The position numbers were made by a program, and so were the translations under genes. From Sphingobacterium sp. GVS05A (GTDB lineage Bacteria; Bacteroidota; Bacteroidia; Sphingobacteriales; Sphingobacteriaceae), in assembly GCF_019969845.1 (NCBI RefSeq), contig NZ_JAHXYR010000006.1:124001-188000 (forward strand): a DNA stretch of 64,000 nt, read 5' to 3'. The notes beneath the pieces were generated by a model. That model did not search any database. It saw only the letters and a program-made list of their open reading frames with translations, and was not told the DNA's origin. Of this stretch, positions 1-8,829 are shown in pieces (position 1 is the first letter of the stretch; every line of letters starts with the position of its first letter).

Positions 1-68
1 ATTTATTGAAACAGCGGCAAATACAATTAATTAAATTGAAAAGAGCAATCGCATTGAAATATGAATAA
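1..68 (+). CDS. pxpC: C-terminal tail of a 5-oxoprolinase subunit C-like (biotin-dependent carboxyltransferase family) gene, partial
   Basis: The frame starting at base 3 is open and encodes LLKQRQIQLIKLKRAIALKYE before a TAA at 66-68. This short basic, leucine-rich end resembles the C terminus of PxpC/KipA-type proteins, which commonly finish with a helix of the form LLRxRExxLxxLxxA. The stop overlaps the pxpA ATG by eight bases, as expected for translational coupling in a pxpB-pxpC-pxpA order. The rest of the gene is outside the window, so the identification rests mainly on position and on about 20 residues. Confidence 0.5.
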   Translation, partial: LLKQRQIQLIKLKRAIALKYE

Positions 69-819
69 GCAACTGACTATAGATTTAAATTGCGATATGG
101 GCGAGAGTTTTGGCGCTTGGACAATGGGCCATGATGAGGCGATAATGCCCTATGTTTCCGCTGTCAATATTGCCTGTGGTTTTCACGCCGGAGATCCTTC
201 GACAATGATGAAAACTATTCAGCTGGCCCTAAAATATAATGTCAAAATAGGCGCCCATCCCGGTTTTCAGGATCTGGTAGGTTTTGGAAGACGGGAGGTT
301 CAGACTACAGCTCAGGAAGTTTACGAACTGGTCGTCTATCAGATTGGTGCACTTGCAGCATGTGCCAAGGTACAACAGACAATATTACAACATGTGAAAC
401 CACATGGAGCCCTCTATAATATGGCGGCGCGCAAACCTGAATTGGCCGATGCCATCGCAGCGGCCGTCTACGCGATCGATCCAAATCTCATCCTATATGG
501 TCTTTCGGGCAGCGAATTGATTAACGCCGGTCGGAACAAAGGGTTGAAGGTATATAGCGAGGTCTTTGCCGACCGCACTTACCAACAGGATGGCACATTG
601 ACAGCAAGATCGGATAAAAATGCGCTTATTCATGATCCTGAGCAGGTAGTAGAACAGGTCGTAGGTATGATTAGGACGGGGAAAGTGACTTCCCTGCAAG
701 GTACTGCAGTGGACATCCAGGCCGATACCATCTGCCTGCATGGTGATAGCCCAGAAGCCGTACAATTTGCCAAGACAATCAACCAAACGTTAAAAGACCA
801 CGATATACTGATCCGATGA
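61..819 (+). CDS. pxpA: 5-oxoprolinase subunit A (LamB/YcsF family)
   Basis: 252 residues, the normal length for LamB/YcsF proteins. The N terminus carries the family signature DLNCDMGESFGAW followed by NIACGFHAGDPSTM, and later KPHGALYN and FADRTYQQDG, all typical of PxpA. With PxpB and PxpC it performs ATP-dependent opening of 5-oxoproline (pyroglutamate) to glutamate in the cytoplasm; PxpA is thought to act as the ring-opening subunit. The gene overlaps the upstream pxpC-like tail by eight bases and the downstream transporter by four (ATGA), so all three are one operon. Start ATG at 61 is fixed by the overlap and by the motif close to the N terminus. Confidence 0.93.
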   Translation: MNKQLTIDLNCDMGESFGAWTMGHDEAIMPYVSAVNIACGFHAGDPSTMMKTIQLALKYNVKIGAHPGFQDLVGFGRREVQTTAQEVYELVVYQIGALAACAKVQQTILQHVKPHGALYNMAARKPELADAIAAAVYAIDPNLILYGLSGSELINAGRNKGLKVYSEVFADRTYQQDGTLTARSDKNALIHDPEQVVEQVVGMIRTGKVTSLQGTAVDIQADTICLHGDSPEAVQFAKTINQTLKDHDILIR

Positions 820-1985
820 AACAAAGAAATACTTCAGCGCTTATTGGTGCGGCATTACTGATGGCGACATCGGCAATCGGTCCGGGCTTCCTGACGCAAA
901 CGACGGTTTTTACAAAATCACTGGGCGCCAGCTTTGGATTCGTGATTCTGGTATCCATCCTGATTGATATCGGTGTGCAGTTAAATATCTGGCGTGTGAT
1001 CGCCGTCTCCGAAATGAGGGCGCAGGATATCGCGAACAAACTGTTGCCGGGATTGGGTGGGTTTATCTCGCTACTGATTATCCTCGGTGGTCTAGCATTC
1101 AATATTGGCAATGTCGCCGGAGCAGGATTGGGGTTGGAGGCACTCTTTGGTGTAAATGTCATGACTGGGGCATGTATCTCGGCATTCATTGCCATTGCTG
1201 TTTTTGTAAACAAGCAGATCGGCAAAGCCATGGATCGTTTTACACAGCTGATGGGGGCAATTATGATATTGGCATTTATCTATATCACATTGATATCTTC
1301 GCCGCCATTGGGTGAGGCTGTACTGCATACAGTGGCTCCGGCAAAGATCGACTTTGTTTCGATCATAACATTGGTAGGGGGCACCGTCGGTGGGTATATT
1401 ACTTTTGCAGGTGGTCATCGCTTGATTGATGCGGGAGTAAAGGGATTCGATGCCTTGCCGACAGTCAATAGAAGCGCTGTCATGGGGATATCTGTTGCCT
1501 CGTTGGTCAGGGTCTGTCTATTTTTAGCATCATTAGGGATACTAAGTCAGGGTTTGTCGATTGACGATAGTAATCCTACAGCATCAGTTTTCCACCTTGC
1601 GGCAGGCAATTTTGGTTATCGCCTGTTTGGTCTGGTGATGTTCGCGGCTTCGATTACCTCCATTATCGGATCAGCTTATACTTCTGTTTCATTTATAAAA
1701 ACATTCAGTACACGGATTGCTAAAAATGAAAATTGGATTATCATTGCCTTTATATTGATTTCTACCCTAATATTTGTTTTTGTTGGTAAGCCTGTCCATC
1801 TATTGATTATCGCTGGTGCTGTGAATGGTGTTATATTGCCGATCTCACTAACGGTGATGCTGATAGCAGCTTACAAACCTGCTATTGTGGGCGTCTATAA
1901 ACAGCCGGTTCTGCTGACATTGGTGGGTGCGACAATCGTTGTGTTAATGGCGTATATGAGTCTACACGTGCTAATGGATTTGTAA
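816..1985 (+). CDS. NRAMP-like membrane transporter associated with 5-oxoprolinase genes
   Basis: 389 residues, almost entirely hydrophobic with about ten to eleven predicted membrane segments. It resembles the NRAMP-related transporters (YcsG type) that accompany pxpA operons. Where true NRAMP metal transporters have DPGN in helix 1, this protein reads AIGPGFLTQTT, and the helix 6 methionine motif is not evident (FAGGHRLIDAG at about that place), so metal transport should not be assumed. Operon position suggests a role in uptake linked to 5-oxoproline use, but that is inference. It starts inside the last codons of pxpA (ATGA overlap). Confidence 0.8.
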   Translation: MKQRNTSALIGAALLMATSAIGPGFLTQTTVFTKSLGASFGFVILVSILIDIGVQLNIWRVIAVSEMRAQDIANKLLPGLGGFISLLIILGGLAFNIGNVAGAGLGLEALFGVNVMTGACISAFIAIAVFVNKQIGKAMDRFTQLMGAIMILAFIYITLISSPPLGEAVLHTVAPAKIDFVSIITLVGGTVGGYITFAGGHRLIDAGVKGFDALPTVNRSAVMGISVASLVRVCLFLASLGILSQGLSIDDSNPTASVFHLAAGNFGYRLFGLVMFAASITSIIGSAYTSVSFIKTFSTRIAKNENWIIIAFILISTLIFVFVGKPVHLLIIAGAVNGVILPISLTVMLIAAYKPAIVGVYKQPVLLTLVGATIVVLMAYMSLHVLMDL

Positions 1986-2044
1986 TTCTTTTCGGCGTCA
2001 CAAGACCACGAGTGTCAATATTTCCACCTAAAAGGTCGAAAATT

Positions 2045-2088
2045 ACCCCTCAAAAAAGTAGTTACTTAGCGATATTTGGTCTAATAAC
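2045..2088 (+). promoter_or_regulatory. Candidate promoter shared with the SusC gene at 5645
   Basis: Two boxes, ACCCCTC (2045-2051) and AGCGATATTTG (2068-2078), are followed by TAATAAC (2082-2088) just before the GH105 gene. The same order and nearly the same spacing recurs at 5462-5502. GATATTTG is one base off the Bacteroidota -7 consensus TAnnTTTG. No matching -33 TTG is obvious, so an activator binding the ACCC box is possible. Confidence 0.4.
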
Positions 2089-2106
2089 TAAATATAAACC
2101 CAGCTA

Positions 2107-3243
2107 ATGATAACTATTGTGAGGTCAATACTCTCGGGTATTGCTGTGTCCTTGGCACTATATGGTCAGGCACAAAGCATAGATTTGAAAACCTGGCCCG
2201 AAAAGGCTAATCCCATAACCGTTGGCCGTTTGGTCGCACAGCGTTTTGTCGAAAGTCCACATAACAGCTTTAAACCACCAGCACCCCCGAGATCTATTAC
2301 CTATCCCGAAGTCTGTACCTGGTACGGTGCATTGAAGTTTGCCGACATCAGCCATGACAAGGCACTACTTGAGCAACTTACCCAGCGCTTTATGCCTCTT
2401 TTTGATACGGAGAAACATTTGGTGCCACGACCTTGGCATGTGGATTTTGCTGTATTTGGAACCGTCCCCCTTGAACTTTATCAGCAGACAAAAAACAAGA
2501 CTTTTCGCGAGATGGGAATGCACTTTGCCGATGCCCAATGGAGCATCCCCATTGATTCGCCCCAAACCGTGAAAGATGCCTACCAAAAGTTTCTGGATAA
2601 GGGACTCACCTGGCAGACACGTTACTGGATAGACGACATGTATATGATTACCATGGTGCAGTCCAAGGCATTTCAGGTGACTGGGGAACGTAAATACATC
2701 GATCGGGCTGCCCATGAAATGCTGGTCTATCTCGATACCATCCAAAAGGAGAATGGACTGTTCTATCATGCCCCGGATGCGCCCTTCTTTTGGGGAAGGG
2801 GGAATGGCTGGATGGCGGCAGGGATGAGTGAACTGCTGTCTTCTTTACCTACCGATAATCCCAATAGACCTGCGATATTAGCCTCTTACAATAAAATGAT
2901 GGCCAGCCTCAAAAAGTATCAACGGGAGGATGGGCTTTGGGGCCAACTGATTGATAAACCGGAATCCTGGGTCGAAACTTCGGGGTCAGCCATGTTTACC
3001 TATGCCCTGATTACAGGTGTGAGAAATGGCTGGCTTGATGCCAAAGAATATTCGTCTATTGCACGCAAAGCTTGGTTAGCTCTCGTTGGCTATATCAACG
3101 AACAAGGGGATATCTCTAATGTTTGCGAAGGAACGAATAGAAAAAATGATTATCAATATTATCTGGACCGAAAACAAAAGACGGGTGACATGCATGGGCA
3201 GGCACCGATACTCTGGTGTGTAAATGCCCTGTTAAAAAAATAA
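2107..3243 (+). CDS. GH105/GH88-type unsaturated glycuronyl hydrolase, secreted
   Basis: 378 residues with a signal peptide ending near GQAQS. The body matches the GH105 (YteR/YesR) alpha6/alpha6-barrel family: CTWYGALKFA, RPWHVDFAVFG, then RYWIDDMYMITMVQ, where the Asp pair contains the expected catalytic acid that hydrates the 4,5-unsaturated uronic acid, and FFWGRGNGWMAAG. Such enzymes remove unsaturated galacturonyl or glucuronyl groups left by polysaccharide lyases. It leads the first polysaccharide locus and is followed six bases later by the GH31 gene. The export signal suggests a periplasmic site. The natural substrate (rhamnogalacturonan or another lyase product) is not decided by the sequence. 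Confidence 0.88.
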   Translation: MITIVRSILSGIAVSLALYGQAQSIDLKTWPEKANPITVGRLVAQRFVESPHNSFKPPAPPRSITYPEVCTWYGALKFADISHDKALLEQLTQRFMPLFDTEKHLVPRPWHVDFAVFGTVPLELYQQTKNKTFREMGMHFADAQWSIPIDSPQTVKDAYQKFLDKGLTWQTRYWIDDMYMITMVQSKAFQVTGERKYIDRAAHEMLVYLDTIQKENGLFYHAPDAPFFWGRGNGWMAAGMSELLSSLPTDNPNRPAILASYNKMMASLKKYQREDGLWGQLIDKPESWVETSGSAMFTYALITGVRNGWLDAKEYSSIARKAWLALVGYINEQGDISNVCEGTNRKNDYQYYLDRKQKTGDMHGQAPILWCVNALLKK

Positions 3244-3248
3244 ATGCT

Positions 3249-5384
3249 ATGGAGAGAATCTTGATGATCCTTATGCTGTTGCTCTGTGCGCAGGCAAAAG
3301 CGCAACCTATTCAATGGAAAGAACAGTATCCCGGTGTATGGAAAGGTACGTTTGGTCAGCCTGAGAAATACACGTTGCTGGGTGCTGCAGATAGTAAACC
3401 GCGCACTGCAACACTTGAACAGCTGCAATCAACTGATTTTCCATTTCCGAAAATGGAAGTTCATGCGGAACTGATTGACGGGAAAACCTATGTGCGGATG
3501 CCGTTGACAAAAAATGAGCAGATCTATGGTTTAGGCCTGAATTTCCAAACTGTTCACCAACGTGGTAAGATACTTAATCTGCATGTCGACCACTATGGTG
3601 GCAAAGATAATGGCCGTACGCATGCCCCAGTTCCTTTTTATGTATCCTCCAAAGGCTATGGGGTGCTTGTTAATTCTGCGCAGTATCTGACCTATTACGT
3701 GGGTACGGGTGTTCGTAAAGATGCTAAGGAGCCGGCAGAAGCCAAGGATCGTAATACCGATAAAAGCTGGAACTCGCGTCCTTATTCAGATGCGGTAGAG
3801 ATTTATATCCCAGCTGCAGGCGTGGAAATTTATGTCTTTGCAGGTATCAATGCCTTGGATGCAATCAAACGGTATAATCTATTCTGTGGTGGTGGTACAT
3901 TGCCGCCACGATGGGGGCTGGGATTTACACAGCGGGTACAAAAACTCTATACGGCCGAAGAGGTACTCAATGAAGCCGCCCAGTTTGAGGAACATGGTTT
4001 TCCGCTTGATTTCATTGGTCTCGAGCCAGGATGGCAGTCGCGCGCTTATCCATGTACCTTTGAATGGGACAAAGGGCGTTTTCCGGATCCAGCTGCTTTG
4101 ATTAAGAAATTGGCCACGAAGGGAATCCGTCTAAATCTTTGGACAAATCCTTATATCTCACCAGAAGCTGGTATTAGTAAGGCTATCGAACCTTATACAG
4201 GTTCTCATACCGTCTGGAATGGGACAGTGCCTGATTTGAACCATCCCGAAGCTAAAAAAATCCTCGCTAAACAATTTATGGATGCCCAGCTCAACATTGG
4301 CGTCAGCGGTTATAAAATGGATGAGGTAGACGGTTACGATTATTATCTTTGGCCCGATATGGCCAAATTTCCATCGGGTATCGGTGGTATCCAGATGCGG
4401 CAAACCTATGGTGTACTTGCGCAGAAACTGACCGATAGTTTATACAGAAGTCAGAATAAACGCACGTATGGATTGGTGCGTGCATCCAATGCCGGAGCCA
4501 ATAATTTGCCTTATGTCATCTACAATGACTATTACAGTCATCAAGATTTTATTACTGCACTGGTCAATAGTGGATTTTGCGGTGTACTATGGACGCCGGA
4601 GGTACGGGGATCGAAAACAGGACAGGAATGGCTACGTCGTTTTCAGTCTGTTGTCTTTTCGCCAATGGCGATGATCAATGCCTGGTCCAGTGGGACAAAG
4701 CCCTGGTCTTTTCCCGAAGTCGCTGAACAGGTAAAATATTATGCACAATTGAGAATGGAGTTGATGCCGTATTTATATTCCGAATTTGCGAAGTATCATT
4801 TTGATGGCACACCTCCTTTTAGGGCGATGATATTGGAAGAAGGTTTCCAAGGACAGGCCAAAGCTGTGGCGGGCAATCAGGATCTGGAAACAAATCCTTA
4901 CCTGGAAGCCGTGAATAGGGAAGTAAAGGATCAGTATATGTGTGGTGAATATATACTGGTTGCGCCGCTATTCGCTGGAGAGTCGTCCCGAAAAGTGCTG
5001 TTGCCCAAAGGCAACTGGTATGATTTCTATACGGGGAAATATGTGGGCAATGGAGAAGAGATCGTAGCAGATCCAGGTATGGACCGCATACCGGTCTACA
5101 TCAAAGATGGTGGTATTATACCCATGATGGCCAGTCGTTTACACACGCCGCTCCCCAATGAAAAAGTTGATTTGACCATCCGTCATTATGGGGAGAAGGA
5201 AGGGAACTATCAGCTATATGACGATGACGGTGTAAGCTTTGATTACGAAAAAGGAAGTTATGTCTGGCGTCGGGTGTTGGTCAAAAAAGATGAAAAAGGG
5301 AGCTTGAGTGGAGAAATATCTGGACCGCAAGCGGGAAAACCAAATACATTTGGGAAGGTTCAATTTGAATTTATGACAAAATAG
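3249..5384 (+). CDS. GH31 family glycoside hydrolase, secreted
   Basis: About 711 residues from the chosen ATG at 3249, which gives a clean signal peptide (MERILMILMLLLCAQAKAQ); the frame is open further upstream to 3216 but that would put charged residues ahead of the signal and overlap GH105. GH31 landmarks: LPPRWGLGFTQRVQ, the barrel segment LEPGWQSR, the probable nucleophile region GYKMDEVDGYD, and a C-terminal beta domain with YDDDGVSFDYEKG. GH31 enzymes act on alpha-linked glucose, xylose or galactose; here the nucleophile loop KMDEVDG differs from the usual WxDMNE, so the specificity is uncertain. It probably acts in the periplasm on oligosaccharides imported by the SusC/D pair downstream. 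Confidence 0.88.
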   Translation: MERILMILMLLLCAQAKAQPIQWKEQYPGVWKGTFGQPEKYTLLGAADSKPRTATLEQLQSTDFPFPKMEVHAELIDGKTYVRMPLTKNEQIYGLGLNFQTVHQRGKILNLHVDHYGGKDNGRTHAPVPFYVSSKGYGVLVNSAQYLTYYVGTGVRKDAKEPAEAKDRNTDKSWNSRPYSDAVEIYIPAAGVEIYVFAGINALDAIKRYNLFCGGGTLPPRWGLGFTQRVQKLYTAEEVLNEAAQFEEHGFPLDFIGLEPGWQSRAYPCTFEWDKGRFPDPAALIKKLATKGIRLNLWTNPYISPEAGISKAIEPYTGSHTVWNGTVPDLNHPEAKKILAKQFMDAQLNIGVSGYKMDEVDGYDYYLWPDMAKFPSGIGGIQMRQTYGVLAQKLTDSLYRSQNKRTYGLVRASNAGANNLPYVIYNDYYSHQDFITALVNSGFCGVLWTPEVRGSKTGQEWLRRFQSVVFSPMAMINAWSSGTKPWSFPEVAEQVKYYAQLRMELMPYLYSEFAKYHFDGTPPFRAMILEEGFQGQAKAVAGNQDLETNPYLEAVNREVKDQYMCGEYILVAPLFAGESSRKVLLPKGNWYDFYTGKYVGNGEEIVADPGMDRIPVYIKDGGIIPMMASRLHTPLPNEKVDLTIRHYGEKEGNYQLYDDDGVSFDYEKGSYVWRRVLVKKDEKGSLSGEISGPQAGKPNTFGKVQFEFMTK

Positions 5385-5461
5385 CCTATCTCTGATGATC
5401 TAAAAAAGTGCTTTTTGAGATTAAATGACCATTTTTTACTGCTAAAAAGAACAGAATTTAC

Positions 5462-5502
5462 ACCCTCTGACAGGAGGAACTGAGCGATATTTGAGTAATA
5501 AC
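5462..5502 (+). promoter_or_regulatory. Candidate promoter of the first SusC operon, shared with the GH105 promoter
   Basis: ACCCTC (5462-5467), AGCGATATTTG (5483-5493) and TAATAAC (5496-5502) repeat the layout seen at 2045-2088. The transcript would carry a leader of roughly 140 bases before the SusC ATG, against about 20 for GH105. The rest of 5385-5644 shows no gene. Confidence 0.4.
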
Positions 5503-5644
5503 GAATTATAAACAAATAACCAAATAGGGGAATACAGATGAGCCTGTCATTAGCTTCGATCAATATGGAAGCTGAGACGAAATGTGGCCTTTATGGCCAG
5601 GATACCTTAGTATAATAAATAACCAATTAATAAATATCTAACTT

Positions 5645-8600
5645 ATGATGAAAAGTATCACAAAAATGGGGTGCTTTGTACTCTGCCTATTTTTAATAAT
5701 GGGAAGTATGGGCTTACCGCTCTTTGCCCAGCAAAATGTTCAGCTTTCAGGTAAAGTGACCAATAGCAAAGGTGACGCACTACAGGGGGTGAGCGTCCGG
5801 GTAAAAGGAAAGAGTCAGGGAACAAGTACAGATGCTTCCGGGAAGTATCAGATTGAGGCTGCTCCGGCAAGTATACTCGTTTTTAGTCAGGTGGGCATGA
5901 AAGCCGAGGAGCGTACCGTCGGTGCTCAACGACAGATCGACGTACAGCTGGTTGAAAATAACAATGCCTTGGATGAGATCGTCGTGACGGGCTACGGTAG
6001 TGCTGTTAAAAAGCGTGATCTGACTGGGGCAATATCTTCTGTCAGTGCAAAAAAGATTGAAGAGCGCCAGCCGATCAACATTTTTGATGCCTTACAGGGA
6101 CAAGCAGCAGGGGTACTCGTCACCAATGATGGTGGTGGTGCTCCCGGAGCAACTGGTAGTATCCAGGTGCGTGGGACTTCGACATTAAATGGTGGTAATG
6201 GCCCTTTGTATTTAGTAGACGGTATCATTAATCCTGAAGGAGCAAATATCAACCCCACAGACATTGAGAGTATTGAGGTCCTAAAAGATGCTGGTTCGGC
6301 GTCAATTTATGGTACACGGGGTGCCAATGGGGTAATTTTAATTACCACCAAACGCGGGTCGGAGGGAAGACCATTGATCAATTTAAATTACAATCATCTT
6401 TTTGGTCGCTTGTCGCATTACATACCAGTTAGTAATTCGGCCGAAGTTCGGGAGTTCAGAAATATACAGGGGAACGCAACCAATACGGATTCCATAAATC
6501 CCAGTTTCAATGCCGATAATGACCTTCAGCGTTTATTATTAGGGAACCTCGCCCAAAAGAAAGAGATTAAATTGAGTATTGGTGGTGGTCAGAAAAATCT
6601 TCGCTACTACAGTAGTTTGAACTATTTGGATGATAAATCCATTATGTTAAACAGCTATGCAAAAAGATTGCAATCACGTATCAATGTCGAGTACCAGATG
6701 TCGTCCAAATTGCGCTATTCCAATAATATTTCCTTTTCTTGGCAAAAAACAAATGCGACACCAATTGGAAATACCATCCGTGTCCTTATGGATCGACCCG
6801 CTTATTCTTTAATTTATTATCCAGATGGATCGTTGACGAGTTACATCGGATCGAAGCGAAACCCTATTGCCAATGCGCTGTATGAAGAAAATCTGATTCA
6901 GACCTATGCAGGACAATTCAATAATCAGCTTGATTATCAAATAAGAGATGATCTAAAATTTACCACATTATTTAATGCGCGATTAGATAATACGCAGAAT
7001 ACTGAATTTTCGCCGCGCTTTCTGTCTGCCAAATTGGATCAAAATTATGGAACAAACGAGTTTAATAAGGTCTTTACATGGGAATTTCAATCGTATCTGA
7101 ATTATAACAAAACCTTTGCACAGGATCACAATGTTTACGCGCTATTGGGATTTAGTGCTGATCGAAGAAGAACAGATCGCTTTCATTCGGAGTACATGAA
7201 TAGCGTCAATGAGGAAATCCGGGTCACATTGCCCGATTATCTGGTGTTGGCGAATACAAACACCTGGGCGACTGCTAATGCGACGGCATCTATTTTTGGC
7301 AGAGTCGGTTACAATTATAAAGGACGCTATTTGGTACAGGGCTCTTTCAGAAGAGATGGTTCCTCGCGATTTGCTCAGGCCAATAAATGGGTGAATTTTT
7401 TCTCGGGATCCGCAGCATGGCGATTCTCGGATGAAAACTTTATGAAGTGGGCAAAGCCAGCGTTACAGGATGCGAAAATTAGATATAGTATCGGTCAGCT
7501 CGGAAATGATCAGATCGGAGATTATGAATCTTATACCAAGGTAAAATTCGGTGGTAACTACAATGGAATCGGTGGAGCTTCATTGACACCGACATTCGGA
7601 AATAACTTGATCAGATGGGAAAAGACAACACAGCATAACGCAGGATTGGATCTGACCTTCTTAAGTGGACGCTTAGGAGTTACAGCTGATTATTATGTAA
7701 AGACAACCACAGATTTACTATACCCAAGAGAGTTGGCTAAAGAAGCTGGATTTTCAAAAGTTAATGTAAATTTTGGCTCGATTCGTTCCAAAGGAGTGGA
7801 ATTGATCGTGAATGGTAAACCGATTGTGACGCGCGATTTTACCTGGGAAGTTAGTGGAAACATATCTTTTGAACGTAATAAGATCTTAAAACTGGCGGAT
7901 GGTGTACCGACATTTGCCGGCAATAAATGGTATGTAGAAGAGGGCGGCCGTATTGGTAATTTTTATGGTTGGCGCAATCTGGGTGTCTATGCCTGGGATG
8001 AATCGAATGCCTACAATGATAATTGGGATAAGTTAACGCTGGCATTGGATGATCAAGGTAAACCTTTATACCGTGATGGAAAGCCTGTCTATACCTTCGA
8101 TGGCCGTGATTATAACGGAACTGTAAAACAGTTATATGCACCTGATGGCAAATTAAAAGGCGGAGATGCTGAATGGTTTAATAATAAAAAAGATAGCTTG
8201 ATCAACGACGAAGACCGGATGGTTCTCGGTAATGCAACTCCCGATTTCTACTTCGGTTTTATACAGACTTTTACCTATAAGCGGTTTTCACTAAATGTTC
8301 TTTTCAATGGTTCCTTTGGGCGTGAAGTGTACAATGCGCTATTACAGCGCCAGAATTACCCTACAAATACAGGGGCGGGTTCGCCGGATATGGTCTATAA
8401 TGTGTGGCGCAAACCAGGTGATCAGGCCAAATATCCTTACTATTTGGAAAAAAATAACCGCGGAAATATGAAAACCAATCAAAATAGCCTATATATCGAA
8501 GACGGATCGTTTGTGCGTCTTGCCAGTGCACGCTTATCTTACACATTTGATCAGCAATTGATCAATAAGTTGAAAATGAAAGGGCTTACGGCTTATGTCT

Positions 8601-8743
8601 ATGGAACGAATCTATTGACCTGGACAAATTATAGGGGCTATGATCCGGAATTCAGCACAACGAATCCATTGACACCGGGTGAGGATGATGGACGTTATCC
8701 AAGAAGAAGAGAATATGGATTTGGAGTAAATATCAATTTTTAA
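5645..8743 (+). CDS. SusC/RagA-family TonB-dependent outer-membrane glycan transporter (locus 1)
   Basis: 1032 residues. Signal peptide ending near LFAQQ, then a carboxypeptidase-D regulatory-like beta domain (about residues 32-110, VQLSGKVTNSKGDALQGVSV), a TonB-box region (LDEIVVTGYG), the plug domain with LQGQAAGVLVTNDGG and SIYGTRGANGVILITTK, and a 22-strand type barrel ending YGFGVNINF, the aromatic C terminus expected for outer-membrane insertion. It imports large oligosaccharides together with the SusD protein that follows 86 bases later. No STN anti-sigma-signalling domain precedes the plug, so it is a plain transporter. Substrate is inferred from the neighbours only. Confidence 0.95.
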   Translation: MMKSITKMGCFVLCLFLIMGSMGLPLFAQQNVQLSGKVTNSKGDALQGVSVRVKGKSQGTSTDASGKYQIEAAPASILVFSQVGMKAEERTVGAQRQIDVQLVENNNALDEIVVTGYGSAVKKRDLTGAISSVSAKKIEERQPINIFDALQGQAAGVLVTNDGGGAPGATGSIQVRGTSTLNGGNGPLYLVDGIINPEGANINPTDIESIEVLKDAGSASIYGTRGANGVILITTKRGSEGRPLINLNYNHLFGRLSHYIPVSNSAEVREFRNIQGNATNTDSINPSFNADNDLQRLLLGNLAQKKEIKLSIGGGQKNLRYYSSLNYLDDKSIMLNSYAKRLQSRINVEYQMSSKLRYSNNISFSWQKTNATPIGNTIRVLMDRPAYSLIYYPDGSLTSYIGSKRNPIANALYEENLIQTYAGQFNNQLDYQIRDDLKFTTLFNARLDNTQNTEFSPRFLSAKLDQNYGTNEFNKVFTWEFQSYLNYNKTFAQDHNVYALLGFSADRRRTDRFHSEYMNSVNEEIRVTLPDYLVLANTNTWATANATASIFGRVGYNYKGRYLVQGSFRRDGSSRFAQANKWVNFFSGSAAWRFSDENFMKWAKPALQDAKIRYSIGQLGNDQIGDYESYTKVKFGGNYNGIGGASLTPTFGNNLIRWEKTTQHNAGLDLTFLSGRLGVTADYYVKTTTDLLYPRELAKEAGFSKVNVNFGSIRSKGVELIVNGKPIVTRDFTWEVSGNISFERNKILKLADGVPTFAGNKWYVEEGGRIGNFYGWRNLGVYAWDESNAYNDNWDKLTLALDDQGKPLYRDGKPVYTFDGRDYNGTVKQLYAPDGKLKGGDAEWFNNKKDSLINDEDRMVLGNATPDFYFGFIQTFTYKRFSLNVLFNGSFGREVYNALLQRQNYPTNTGAGSPDMVYNVWRKPGDQAKYPYYLEKNNRGNMKTNQNSLYIEDGSFVRLASARLSYTFDQQLINKLKMKGLTAYVYGTNLLTWTNYRGYDPEFSTTNPLTPGEDDGRYPRRREYGFGVNINF

Positions 8744-8829
8744 GAGATATTGGTTATGAAACCATCACGATTTATCCAAATGAAAAGTAAATCAGATCGC
8801 TTCATCACTTTTAAGAAAAAATTATACAG

